From Planctomycetota bacterium (lineage in GTDB: Bacteria > Planctomycetota > JAJSAM01 > JAJVHW01), in NCBI GenBank assembly GCA_024280885.1, contig JAJRPF010000048.1:1-64000 (forward strand): 64,000 nt of DNA, read 5' to 3'. Shown here piece by piece: positions 51,542-60,598 of this stretch. A program made the position numbers and the translations under genes. Each line of letters begins with the position of its first letter. Position 1 is the first letter of the stretch. The notes below the pieces were generated by a model. That model saw only the letters and a list, made by a program, of their open reading frames with translations. It had not been told where the DNA came from and did no database searches.

Positions 51542-53715
51542 GGCGCTTCTTTCAGCGCATCCCGCCCGAGACGCGCGTGGCGGCGGTCGTACTCGGCGCC
51601 GCACTACTGCAGGTCGGACTTCTCGCGTGGCTCGGGCTGCGGACGACGGACCAGCGCCGTGCGGAACTCCGGGGCGACCTCGAGGATCGTGCCGCGCGCG
51701 TGGTGAAGACCGCCGTCGTGACCGCTGGGAAGGCGCGTATCACGGTGTTCGAGCAGTTGGCCCAGCGTGAACTCGAGCCCGACGGGCGTGGGATTGCGGA
51801 GAGGGTCGGAGATGCCCTCGCGAGGGCGTCGATCTTCGAGGCTGGCTATGTCGTCTCGCTCGACGAGGACGGGAGTCCGCTGCTCCACGACCAGCGTCGT
51901 ATGCCGTTGCGGCCTGCCCCGCGCAAGCCGCGCGATGACGCGGCGCGGGCGGCGATTGTCGCGCTCGAGTCGGCCGCCATCGAGGACCCCGAGGCCGCGC
52001 TCTCGCGCTGCGAGGCGATTGCGGATGGGACGACGGACCTGGTGGCGCGCGCACTCGCGTTGCAACTGGGGTGGCGTGCCGCTCTGAGATTGCGCCTCGA
52101 CAAACGCGCGCTTGATCTGGCGCAGCGTGTACTTGCATCGGATCTGCGCACCGTCAGCGACGATCGCGGATTCGCGGGCGAGAGCGCACCATTCGGATTG
52201 GGGGCCGCGGCCGCGACCTGCGAGGTCTGGCGGCGCGCCGTCGATCGCGGCGGCGTCGAGCAGGCCGGCGCCTACGCGAGCGCCTTCGTGCAGGCGGTCG
52301 CGGAGCGTCGCGTGCAGGCGCAGCGCATGCGGGACATGCTGACTCCCGCGGACTACGCGGTCGAGCGCGACGACTGCCGGGCGTTCCTCGACGATCGCCT
52401 CCTGCGCGCGACCGTCGCGAAGGATCGCCAGGATCGGTTGCGCGTGACGCTCGATGAATGCGATGCCATCGACGCGCGTCTGGATCTCGTGCGTGGCGTC
52501 GATCCGCTGGCGTTGCGGCGCAGCGTGCAGGAGCACGTCGCCGAACGCCTGTCGGTCGATGGCGGACGCCTGACCGTCTTTCCCCTCTCCGTCGGTGGCG
52601 ACGATCCCGCCGAGGACGCGGCCCTCTCGGGCGCCGTAGCCGTCGCTCTCTTCGCATCGCATTCCGCATTGCGCGAGGCGCTCCTGGAGCCCGCGCGCGC
52701 CGGGGTCCATCTGCCCGAAGGCGTGGCGCTGCTGGTGATCGGGCCCGACGGTGTGGCGGTCGAGGGCGATGACCGCGCCGATCGTCTCACGCGCTTGCTC
52801 GGGTTCGGACCGGTGGCGCCGGGCGTGTCCGTGTGTGCCGTGCTCGCCGATCCGGAGGTCCTCGATCGCGAGACCGCCGCCGCGCGCCGGCTCTGGCTCT
52901 GGATCCTCGGCGCCGCTCTTCTGGCCGTGATCTCGGCCAGCCTGCTCGCGGTCCGTTCCGTGATGCGGCAGGTGCGGCTGGCGCGCATGAAGGGCGACTT
53001 CGTCTCGAATCTCTCGCACGAACTGCGGACCCCGCTGACCAGCATGCGGATGTTCGTCGAGACGCTGCAGGAGGATCGGGTGACGGACCCCGCCGAGCGC
53101 CGTCAATGCCTGGATTTCATCGCCCAGGAGACGGATCGGCTCGCGGCGCTCGTCGATCGCATTCTGCAATTCGCGGCGTTCTCGCGCGGGCGCGCACCGA
53201 TCGAATTGCGCAGCGCGAGCGCGGCGGACGTTGTGCGGCGGGCGCTCGAGATCTTCCGCAGCCGCTCCGAGACTGCTGGTGCTCGGATCGACGTGGAGAT
53301 CGCGGCGGATGTCCCGGAAGCACTCCTCGATAAAGATGCGCTGATTCAGGTGGTTTTGAACCTCCTTGACAATGCCGTGAAATACGGCGGCGAAGGTGGA
53401 GCAGTGATTCGTGTCGTGGTGCGGGCCGATGGGCCCCGCGTGCGGATCGAAATTGAGGATGACGGACCCGGTATTCCCGAGCGCGAGCGCGAACTCGTCT
53501 TCGAGGAATTCTATCGCGGCGACGACTCGCTTTCGTCGTCCGTGCAGGGTGCGGGGATCGGTCTGGCGCTGTGTCGTCGGATCGTGCTCGCGCACGGGGG
53601 CCGCATCCAAGTGGGAGTTGGGCGTACGCTCGGAGGTGCTTCGTTCGCCGTGACGCTGCCTGAGGCAGCCGTCGGACGAAGGATCGCCGTGGCAGCACGG
53701 GAGGACCGCCGCTGA
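51538..53715 (+). CDS. Sensor histidine kinase with a large outer domain
   Basis: 725 residues: TM1 about 13-33 (VAAVVLGAALLQVGLLAWLG), a 420-residue extracytoplasmic region, TM2 about 452-478 (LWILGAALLAVISASLLAVR), then HisKA with His494 in NLSHELRTPLTSM and an HATPase domain with NLLDNAVKYG, DDGPGIP and GIGLALCRRI. The outer domain is not a recognised sensor type. Start overlaps birA by 4 nt; its stop overlaps the next gene by one base. Confidence 0.9.
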   Translation: MRRFFQRIPPETRVAAVVLGAALLQVGLLAWLGLRTTDQRRAELRGDLEDRAARVVKTAVVTAGKARITVFEQLAQRELEPDGRGIAERVGDALARASIFEAGYVVSLDEDGSPLLHDQRRMPLRPAPRKPRDDAARAAIVALESAAIEDPEAALSRCEAIADGTTDLVARALALQLGWRAALRLRLDKRALDLAQRVLASDLRTVSDDRGFAGESAPFGLGAAAATCEVWRRAVDRGGVEQAGAYASAFVQAVAERRVQAQRMRDMLTPADYAVERDDCRAFLDDRLLRATVAKDRQDRLRVTLDECDAIDARLDLVRGVDPLALRRSVQEHVAERLSVDGGRLTVFPLSVGGDDPAEDAALSGAVAVALFASHSALREALLEPARAGVHLPEGVALLVIGPDGVAVEGDDRADRLTRLLGFGPVAPGVSVCAVLADPEVLDRETAAARRLWLWILGAALLAVISASLLAVRSVMRQVRLARMKGDFVSNLSHELRTPLTSMRMFVETLQEDRVTDPAERRQCLDFIAQETDRLAALVDRILQFAAFSRGRAPIELRSASAADVVRRALEIFRSRSETAGARIDVEIAADVPEALLDKDALIQVVLNLLDNAVKYGGEGGAVIRVVVRADGPRVRIEIEDDGPGIPERERELVFEEFYRGDDSLSSSVQGAGIGLALCRRIVLAHGGRIQVGVGRTLGGASFAVTLPEAAVGRRIAVAAREDRR

Positions 53716-54404
53716 TGGAGAAGATCCTGATCGTCGAGGACGACGCGGCAATCCGCTTCGGGCTCGAGAAGAACCTCGCTTACGAGGGCTATGACGTCGA
53801 GTCCGCGGCCGATGGCGAGCGCGGCCTGGAGATGGCCTTCGACTCGCAGCCCGACCTGATCGTGCTCGACCTGATGCTGCCCGGTGTCAACGGCTACGAG
53901 ATCTGCCGCAGCGTGCGCAAGCACGACCCGTCGGTGGCGATCCTGATGCTCTCGGCGAAGAGCATGGAGGGCGACAAGGTGCTCGGGCTCGACGTCGGCG
54001 CCGACGACTTCGTCACCAAGCCGTTCAGCGTGAAGGAAGTCATGGCCCGTGTACGCGCGCTGCTGCGCAAGAAGCGAGCGCTGGAGGGCGAGTCCGAGGC
54101 CTACAAATTCGGCATCGCAGAGATCGACTTCCAGGGCCGGACGCTGCGCGTGAACGACAAGCTGGTCGAGACGAGCAAGAAGGAGTTCGAGCTCCTGCGC
54201 ATGCTCGTGAAGAACCGCGGGCGGGTGCTTGCACGCGACCAGATCCTCAATCGCGTCTGGGGCTACGACTACTACGGCACGCCGCGCACCATCGACAACT
54301 TCGTGCAGAAGCTGCGCGAGAAGGTCGAACGCGACGCGACCGACCCCGAGTTCATCCGCACGATCCGGGGCGTGGGATACCTATTTGATGCGCCCGAGTC
54401 GTAG
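53715..54404 (+). CDS. OmpR/PhoB-family response regulator
   Basis: 229 residues. Receiver with acidic pair 9-10, phospho-accepting Asp52 in IVLDLMLPGVNG, and Lys104 region in FVTKPFS. Winged-helix DNA-binding domain (about 128-226) with KKEFELLRMLV, RDQILNRVWGYD and RTIRGVGYLF. Start and stop codons overlap the kinase gene (TGATG), so the pair is coupled. Confidence 0.93.
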   Translation: MEKILIVEDDAAIRFGLEKNLAYEGYDVESAADGERGLEMAFDSQPDLIVLDLMLPGVNGYEICRSVRKHDPSVAILMLSAKSMEGDKVLGLDVGADDFVTKPFSVKEVMARVRALLRKKRALEGESEAYKFGIAEIDFQGRTLRVNDKLVETSKKEFELLRMLVKNRGRVLARDQILNRVWGYDYYGTPRTIDNFVQKLREKVERDATDPEFIRTIRGVGYLFDAPES

Positions 54405-57249
54405 CGTCCTGCGCCCGATCGCCCGCGCGCTCTGCGTGAGCATTGCAGTGTCGCTCCTCGCCTTCGCTGGACCGCCCGCGGCCGCGCAGGAGCCGGGCCC
54501 ACACGAGATTGCGTTCCGGCGAGCCGAGATCCAGGCGCGTTCGCTGGGCGAGTTCGAGCGCGCCGCGGAGCTCTATCGCGAGTCCGCGAAGGGCGCTCCC
54601 ACCGAGGCGTGGCGGGCGAAGGCGGAGTTGCGTGCGGCTGCCTGCCTCGTGCGCGCAGGGCAGGCCGACGCAGCGCAGAAACTCGCGCGACCGTGGGCCG
54701 AGGGCGACGCAGAGACTGTGTCGGCCGAGATCCGCACGCTCGCTCGCGAAGTTTTGGCGACGGCCGGGCGCAATGGCGGAGGCGGTGCGGTCAACGCCGA
54801 GGGTACGCCGAAGGCGAAGCCGTCAGCGCCGACCGTCGCTCCGGGGCGCGTGGCAGCGCTCGAAGAGGAGTTGGAGCAGACGTGGCTGCGACTCGAGCAG
54901 TCGCTCGATCAGGCCGCCGGCGCCCGCAAGGAGAACGACGACCTGGCGGCGGAGGTGCGGGCGATGGCGCACGAGCTCGATGAGTTGCGCAAGCGTCAGC
55001 CGCCCCCGGAGCCGCAGACTGCGGAAGAGGCGCTGCGCGCCCGTATGGAAGAGCTCGAGAAGGAGCGCCGCAAGGCGCAATCCAGTTCGCATCTCTGGAC
55101 ACGGCACGCCGCGCTTCTCCACCAGGATGGACGCTTCGCGGACGCGCGGGAATTCCTCTACCTCGCTCTTGCGCAGGACCCGGAGAACGCGGAGGCGAAA
55201 GCGTTGCTCGCCCGCGTGGCCGCGCCGCTCGGCGATCGGGAGCAGCTCTATCTGCGCATCCGCGAGGTGTTGGCGCTCGCGCGTGAGGTCCGGAAGGCGC
55301 GCCTCACCAACGAGACGCTCTATCTCGTGCAGCGCGGGCGACGCTTGCAGGAGCGCGGCGATCTGACGGGATCGGTCGCGCCGCTGGAGCGGGCGCTCGC
55401 GTTGGTGGGCTCCGAATTGGTGGAACTGCGCGCCCCCGATCGCGTGCGCGAGGACGTGCAGGTGATGTTGCGTCGGGCCGAGGCCGCGGGCGCGGCGCGC
55501 GCACCCGTTGCCGCTCCGGATCTGGAGCGGCTCGACGCCGACGCCGGTTGGCAAGACGCGGTGCGCTCGCTCCTCGCCGCGGCGGGTGCGGAGATCGAGA
55601 GCGGTCTCGATCTCCGCTTCCACGATCTCGACTTGCTCTTGCCTTCGGCGGCAACGCTGCTCCCGCCCGCCCCGCTCTCCGATCCGCCGCGCGGCTGGTC
55701 GCTCTCGTCGCAGGGGCCCGATGCGGCGCGGCTCTTGACGGCGTGGATCGCCGGTGCCGAAGCCCGATCGCTCTCCGCGCCCCGTGCGTCGATCGATGTC
55801 GTCGGCTCCACCGTCGTCATGGTGGCGGAGAGCGCTGCGCACGCGCGCGCGCAGGCGCAGCTCTCATCATCCGCCCTCGCCGCCGCTCCTGCGTCGGAGA
55901 TCGGGCTCACAGTGCTGCGTACGTCGCCGGGAGCATGGGAGACGAAGCTGGCCGAGCGTGGACTCGTGTCGCGTCGGTTGGCCGACGGTTCGCGCACCAC
56001 GACGCTGAGTTCCGCCGATGTCGATGCGCTTCTGGGCGGACGCCCCGACGGCGTCACGGCGCGGGCGCGCTTCCGCGCCGCGCATCTGCAGCCATTCCGT
56101 CTTTCGGGCGGCGCCGCGGGCCGTTCGCTCACGATCGACATCCTGGCGGTAACAGCCGGCGCGCCGGGAGTCGCGGTCGAGGTGTCGAGCAGCTGGCGTC
56201 CGATCGGTCGCTCCGCGGCGGCTCCTCTGACGCAACGTGCCACGGCGGGCGCACCGCTCTCGCGGGGCGGGGCCATCGTCGTGCACGGGCTCACCGATCC
56301 GATTGACGCGTCGCGCGACCTGGTCGTCGTCGTCCGACTCGGAAAGGCGCTCGAGACCGACTTCGGCATCACGACGGCTCCGGATGCCGAGCTGCCGCCC
56401 ACGCGGTTGAGTGCGACCGAGCATCTCCTGCCGCGTTCCTTGGCGCGTGTTCAGGAGATCAACGCGTCGATCCTTCGGCTGCGCGAGCACCCGATCGCGA
56501 GTCGCTCCGCCGCGCTCGACGCATGGCTGAAGCGCACGGCGCCCGGCGCCACGTCGCTGGAGGTGCGCGGCGGTCGTGTGCTGGTTGTCGGGGACGACGC
56601 CACGCAGACGCGTGTGCGCGCCGCCATCGACAACCTGGCGCGTGTCCGCGGCGCGCAGTCATTTCGGGTCGAGGCGTTCCTGCTCGACGCGGCAGGCGAG
56701 CGCCGCCTGATCCGCGACACGCCGTCGCTCAGCGCCGTCGAAGGGGCGTCGTTCGCGTCGGCGGTCCTACCTGGCGCGCGCGCCACCGCAGTGCGGCTTC
56801 TGCTGGCAACCGCGACGCAGATCGACCTGACGGAACCGGTCCTCGCCACGCCACCGACCGTCCGCGCCGACGCCGCGCACGTCGTGCGCACTCCCTACCG
56901 CCGAGAGCTCGATGTTGCCCCTGGCGAGGCGACGTCGTGGGGCCGCGCCGAGACCGGGTACGTCGATCGGGGCTTCCTGCTGGCGCTGCGTCCGTTCGGG
57001 CGCGATGCCCGCGAGCGCGACGAATTGGCACTCTCGCTGCGCCTCGTCCGTGTCGTCTCGCTTCCGGCCCGTGAACGCAAGACCGCCCTCGGCGGCGTGC
57101 GCCTGCTCGAGCCGCATACCGAGGTGATCGCGGGTGAGATGCTCGTCTCGCTCCGCCCGGACGACACCCTGCTCGTCGCATCACTCCCGAGCCCGTTCGG
57201 CGGCGACTCGACCCGGCGCATGGTCATCCTGCTCAGCCCGCGGCGCTGA
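54388..57249 (+). CDS. Large exported TPR/coiled-coil protein with a secretin-like C-terminal domain
   Basis: 953 residues, starting inside the response regulator's last codons (17-nt overlap). Signal peptide (ALCVSIAVSLLAFAGPPAAAQ), TPR-like helices (about 35-110), an Ala/Pro linker, a coiled coil (about 155-230: LEEELEQTWLRLEQSLDQAA), more TPR-like helices to about 390, then a long beta-rich region. The end, with RLLEPHTEVIAGEMLVSLRP, PSPFGGDSTRRMVILLSPR, resembles the closing beta domain of secretins (type II/III secretion channels), but the canonical secretin pore is not clear. It could be an envelope component controlled by the adjacent two-component system. Confidence 0.6.
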   Translation: MRPSRSVLRPIARALCVSIAVSLLAFAGPPAAAQEPGPHEIAFRRAEIQARSLGEFERAAELYRESAKGAPTEAWRAKAELRAAACLVRAGQADAAQKLARPWAEGDAETVSAEIRTLAREVLATAGRNGGGGAVNAEGTPKAKPSAPTVAPGRVAALEEELEQTWLRLEQSLDQAAGARKENDDLAAEVRAMAHELDELRKRQPPPEPQTAEEALRARMEELEKERRKAQSSSHLWTRHAALLHQDGRFADAREFLYLALAQDPENAEAKALLARVAAPLGDREQLYLRIREVLALAREVRKARLTNETLYLVQRGRRLQERGDLTGSVAPLERALALVGSELVELRAPDRVREDVQVMLRRAEAAGAARAPVAAPDLERLDADAGWQDAVRSLLAAAGAEIESGLDLRFHDLDLLLPSAATLLPPAPLSDPPRGWSLSSQGPDAARLLTAWIAGAEARSLSAPRASIDVVGSTVVMVAESAAHARAQAQLSSSALAAAPASEIGLTVLRTSPGAWETKLAERGLVSRRLADGSRTTTLSSADVDALLGGRPDGVTARARFRAAHLQPFRLSGGAAGRSLTIDILAVTAGAPGVAVEVSSSWRPIGRSAAAPLTQRATAGAPLSRGGAIVVHGLTDPIDASRDLVVVVRLGKALETDFGITTAPDAELPPTRLSATEHLLPRSLARVQEINASILRLREHPIASRSAALDAWLKRTAPGATSLEVRGGRVLVVGDDATQTRVRAAIDNLARVRGAQSFRVEAFLLDAAGERRLIRDTPSLSAVEGASFASAVLPGARATAVRLLLATATQIDLTEPVLATPPTVRADAAHVVRTPYRRELDVAPGEATSWGRAETGYVDRGFLLALRPFGRDARERDELALSLRLVRVVSLPARERKTALGGVRLLEPHTEVIAGEMLVSLRPDDTLLVASLPSPFGGDSTRRMVILLSPRR

Positions 57250-57282
57250 TCAGCGGACGCGTCGACCAGTTGGCGGTGCTGA

Positions 57283-57693
57283 TCACTCTGCGGCGCCGAC
57301 CGCCACGAACTCGATCTTCGCCGCATGCCCCGGCGCGCGCGCGATGCGTGCGTCACATGTGACCAGCGGCGCGCGAAGCGCCTCGGCGAGTGCGACGTAG
57401 GCCCCGTCGTACGCAGAGAAGTTGTTCCGTAGAGCCCAGACCCGGTCGCGCAAGAGATCCAGCTCGTGCCGGTGAATGAGCACGACACCGAGGAAGTCGA
57501 GCGCCAATCGAGCGTCTGCCAGCGTGAGCACGCCGCGTCTCACTAACCCGCGAAGAGCACTCAGCACCTCGACGTCGATGTGATGTGGAGCGTGAAGGTC
57601 CGCGCCATCGGCGAAGAGGCGGTCGGCCGCAGCCGCGCTGCCCCGTCGGCGCAGGGCCGCCTCGACGAGCGCGGAGGCATCGACGACGATCAT
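57283..57693 (-). CDS. vapC: PIN-domain toxin (VapC family)
   Basis: 136 residues. PIN ribonuclease fold: MIVVDASALVEAAL (Asp5), a Glu in HIDVEVLSALRG, Asp in NFSAYDGAYVALAEAL and Asp in LVTCDARIA give the four acidic metal ligands. VapC toxins cleave RNA when not held by the antitoxin. ATG at 57693 overlaps the antitoxin stop codon by one base, so the pair is translationally coupled; a GTG one codon earlier is rejected. Confidence 0.88.
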   Translation of the reverse strand: MIVVDASALVEAALRRRGSAAAADRLFADGADLHAPHHIDVEVLSALRGLVRRGVLTLADARLALDFLGVVLIHRHELDLLRDRVWALRNNFSAYDGAYVALAEALRAPLVTCDARIARAPGHAAKIEFVAVGAAE

Positions 57694-57923
57694 CACGACC
57701 GGCGCTCAGCGCGGATGACATCTGCGGCGGAGATCGCGATGTCCGCGTGTTCTGGGAGGGCCTCGAGGCGTGCCCGCAGCTCCGCCGGCGTGGGATGCGA
57801 CGCAACTCGCCGCGCCTCGCGGAGCATGAACTCGGAGAGCGATAGCCCGTCGAGCGCGGCTCTCGCCTTCAAGCGCCGATGGACGTTCTCGGGCACGTTA
57901 CGGATCTGAATTGTACTTGCCAT
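57693..57923 (-). CDS. vapB: Ribbon-helix-helix antitoxin (VapB/FitA-like)
   Basis: 76 residues. MASTIQIRNVPENVHRRLKA is the ribbon of an Arc-type RHH DNA-binding domain, followed by AALDGLSLSEFMLREARRV, then a C-terminal tail that should occupy the toxin active site. It probably represses its own operon by binding the GCATGC repeats upstream (57931-57954). The open frame upstream to 58142 was rejected because the domain begins at this ATG. Confidence 0.85.
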   Translation of the reverse strand: MASTIQIRNVPENVHRRLKARAALDGLSLSEFMLREARRVASHPTPAELRARLEALPEHADIAISAADVIRAERRS

Positions 57924-57930
57924 GCCCCTA

Positions 57931-57958
57931 GCATGCTTGCATGCATAGTGCATGTCAA
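57931..57958 (-). promoter_or_regulatory. Promoter/operator of the toxin-antitoxin operon
   Basis: Three GCATG(C) repeats at 57931, 57939 and 57950 form a GCATGC-TT-GCATGC palindrome plus a third copy, a spacing suited to RHH dimers. TTGACA on the minus strand (57958-57953) is a good -35; the -10 would fall within the repeats. Confidence 0.5.
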
Positions 57959-58249
57959 TCGTGTTTTCTGGGGGCGAGCGGGGGTTCTGGATCACGGGCT
58001 CGACGGGTGTGAGGTGTGTGTGCATAAGAGGTCTCCATTCCCCAGGTCGCGCGGGACGCCCGAAGGTGACATCCGAAATCTGAGATTCGAATGTCGAGCT
58101 GCGTCCGGCCGCGGCCTGTGCACATCGCCCCCCCCCCTCCACTCCGTGGTCCCCTCATCTCGCAATCCCGTGTGGCGCGCTTCACGGATGACGACGAGGT
58201 GACGGCGGGCTACTCGACTGCGTCCTCGCGAACGTCGGAGGATCGAGTT
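57959..58249. other. Divergent region with C10 tract
   Basis: No gene seen. It holds a run of ten C at 58128-58137, about 112 nt before the next gene's start. Confidence 0.5.
58128..58137. repeat. C10 homopolymer tract
   Basis: Ten consecutive C, followed by TCC. A similar C10-TCC tract occurs at 60421-60430. Both are upstream of genes for exported proteins. Confidence 0.85.
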
Positions 58250-60286
58250 ATGCGCAGGTTGCTCTTCATCGTCACGCTGTGCGTGCTGCCGCTTGCTGCG
58301 GCGTGCAGCACGGGCTCCTCGGCTGGCGGCGTGGTCGTGCGTCACGAAGACCCGCGGGTCGCCGCGCGGGATGTCGAGATCCGCCGCGCCACGGCCCGCC
58401 GCACAGCGCACGCGTGCGAATTGGCTCGCGCGAGCCTTGCGCGCGTTGCAAACGCGAAGGCGCCCACGGAACGTCGGGCGGCGATCATGCGTGCGTGGAA
58501 GCTCGCGTCGAGCGTTCTCGCAGATCAGCGATCGGAGGCGCTCGCCGCGATCGCCCCGGATGTGCTGCGGGTGTACGACGTCGGCGAGATGATCGCGGAT
58601 GGACCGAACGTCCCCCGCGGCACCGTATTCGGAATGCTCGCTCCGGACCTGCGAGCGACTCCCGGCATGCGTGACGAGAGCGGAGCGCCGGGAGTTGCGC
58701 GCCGCGTCGCACGCCTCTTGCGCGAGTCGGACCCCGACGCGTGGGGAGGGGCGACGTTCGCGTTCGCGGCAGGGGAGAGCGTGGTCGTCCTGCAGGACCC
58801 CGCGCACTTCGCGGATGTGGAACGCACGCTCGATCGCCTTGCCACGGTCGGCGGTGGCGTCGCGCACGTCCGCCTCGCAGTCGTCGCGACGGGTGCGCGC
58901 CACACGGTTGCGACGCCTTCGGAGTTGAACTTCGAGCCAGGGGAGTTCGACGCGGTCGTCGATGTGCTACGCAATCGAGATCAGCGCGGACCTTCGATCG
59001 ACACGCGCGTAGTGCGGGTCGACCTCGATGTCCCGTACGGCCGCGAGCGCAGCGCGATCCGCGGGGAGCAGGTGAGCTACCTGCAGGACTTCGACGTGGA
59101 TGTCGGTAGCGGGCTCGCGGATCCCCGCATCGGTACGATGCTGCACGGTGCCGCGGTTGCCGGCGTATTCGGTGCAGCCGACGAGTCGGAGTCGAGCAAC
59201 CCGCACTTCGAGGTCGACGTCGAGTGGAGTCGTGTCGTGTTGCCGATCGAGGAGTTCACGACGACGCTGGCGTCCAATCGGAACCCGGTTCGCATTCAGA
59301 TCCCTGCGGTCCGTGCGCTGAGAGTGTCTGGCGCGACGAACTCGGGCGCAGAGCAGGTCGCTCACTTCCCCACCTGGGACGGACACGAGTTGGTCGTCGG
59401 CGTCGCGTTCGATCCCGCTGGCGAACCACGCCCAGCGTGGACGCGTGTGGCGCCTGGCTTCGAAAGGCAGGCCACGGTTTCCGACGTGCCGCTCCTCGAC
59501 GACGCTCTCCGGCTCGCGGCGCTCCATGTCGAGGCCGGTGTCCCGTCGCGAGCCGCGCTCGAAGTGCATTTCGCGCTCGCGTCCGCCGAGGCGCCCGTGT
59601 GGCGCATGCGCGTCCGTCCGTCGGCCGAGACCGACGAGGGCGTCCTGGTTCGGTGGCCGGTCAGCGGCGACGCATCGAAGAGCGACGTGCTGGAGGCTCT
59701 CGGGGACGCCGGAGTTGCGCAAGCGCCTGGGTACGGTTTCGTCGACGTGGAGGATGGCGTGCTGCTCGCGTGCATCGACGTCGAGAGTGCCGACGCGCTC
59801 GCGACGGCGATCGGTGCGATCGCGCGTCGGGCCCGCGCGACGCGAGCACCGCCCGCGGCGACCTTTGACCGCGACGGGCTCGACATGAACCAGCCCGTAC
59901 TCTCGGCGTCAGCGACATCACAGATCGCGTTCGTCCAGGACTTCGATCTCGAGGTGGCGCGCGGATTGGCGATCGCGGACCCCGTCATCGGGACCATCCT
60001 CGAAGGGGCGACGGTGCGCGCCTTCCCGGTGCCGTCGGCCTCTCCCGGCACGTTCGACGTGGAGATCACGCACTCGGTCCTCGTCCGCCCGATCCCCACG
60101 ATCGAGACGTCGCTCTCGCGTGGTGGACCGGTCACCATCCAGCTGCCGCGCATGCGACTCCACACCACGTGGCGGCGTGTCGTGGTCGAGCCAGGCGGCG
60201 TCGTCTCCGTGACCTCTGCCATCCAGGACCCCAGCGCGGAACCGGACGCCCACGAGTTCATGCTCCGTGGACTTCCGCGACAGTGA
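58250..60286 (+). CDS. Lipoprotein with repeated secretin-like beta domains
   Basis: 678 residues, GGAGG 9 nt before the ATG, signal with lipobox LAAAC. After a helical N-terminal region, the pattern 'YLQDFDVDVGSGLADPRIGTM' occurs near residue 280 and 'FVQDFDLEVARGLAIADPVI' near 565. Each is followed by GAAV or GATV and a paired-strand segment (EVDVEWSRVVLPIE, DVEITHSVLVRPI). Such units recur in planctomycete proteins related to the secretin beta domain. The duplication within one chain suggests two copies of the domain. Function unknown; a role in an envelope secretion complex is possible. Confidence 0.65.
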   Translation: MRRLLFIVTLCVLPLAAACSTGSSAGGVVVRHEDPRVAARDVEIRRATARRTAHACELARASLARVANAKAPTERRAAIMRAWKLASSVLADQRSEALAAIAPDVLRVYDVGEMIADGPNVPRGTVFGMLAPDLRATPGMRDESGAPGVARRVARLLRESDPDAWGGATFAFAAGESVVVLQDPAHFADVERTLDRLATVGGGVAHVRLAVVATGARHTVATPSELNFEPGEFDAVVDVLRNRDQRGPSIDTRVVRVDLDVPYGRERSAIRGEQVSYLQDFDVDVGSGLADPRIGTMLHGAAVAGVFGAADESESSNPHFEVDVEWSRVVLPIEEFTTTLASNRNPVRIQIPAVRALRVSGATNSGAEQVAHFPTWDGHELVVGVAFDPAGEPRPAWTRVAPGFERQATVSDVPLLDDALRLAALHVEAGVPSRAALEVHFALASAEAPVWRMRVRPSAETDEGVLVRWPVSGDASKSDVLEALGDAGVAQAPGYGFVDVEDGVLLACIDVESADALATAIGAIARRARATRAPPAATFDRDGLDMNQPVLSASATSQIAFVQDFDLEVARGLAIADPVIGTILEGATVRAFPVPSASPGTFDVEITHSVLVRPIPTIETSLSRGGPVTIQLPRMRLHTTWRRVVVEPGGVVSVTSAIQDPSAEPDAHEFMLRGLPRQ

Positions 60287-60598
60287 TCTGTCGTGGTCGT
60301 TTCGGCCTCGACACTTCACATCCCCACGGTCCAGAGTTGCGTCGTTTGATCCGCACCGGGCCGGGAGTGGACGCGGAGCGTGGACGCGGTCGGTGGCTCT
60401 GGAGGGCATCGAATGGAGAGCCCCCCCCCCTCCCGGCGGCGCGAGAGCGGGGAGAGCGCCTGCCCGCCGCGGATTGCGTGCCCAGCCACCGGCACGTGAC
60501 GAACGCCGCGGCCGGACCGGAGATTCGAGCGCGAACGGAATGCCCACGTTGCGCGTCCAAGCTCGCGGGAACGGGCAGGCGCGAGGAGGGACCACCAC
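60287..60598. other. Intergenic region with C10 tract
   Basis: 312 bp with no gene. It contains ten C at 60421-60430 and a possible ECF-type element, GAACG-N16-CGTC, about 45 nt before the next ATG (weak because the -35 is GAACG). Confidence 0.45.
60421..60430. repeat. C10 homopolymer tract
   Basis: Second run of ten C followed by TCC, about 170 nt before the putative peptidase gene. Confidence 0.85.

Noticed and set aside
51604-53751. Long minus-strand open frame of over 700 codons
   Set aside because: It is antisense to the kinase at 51538-53715, which has clear catalytic motifs; the long frame is an effect of GC-rich codon use.
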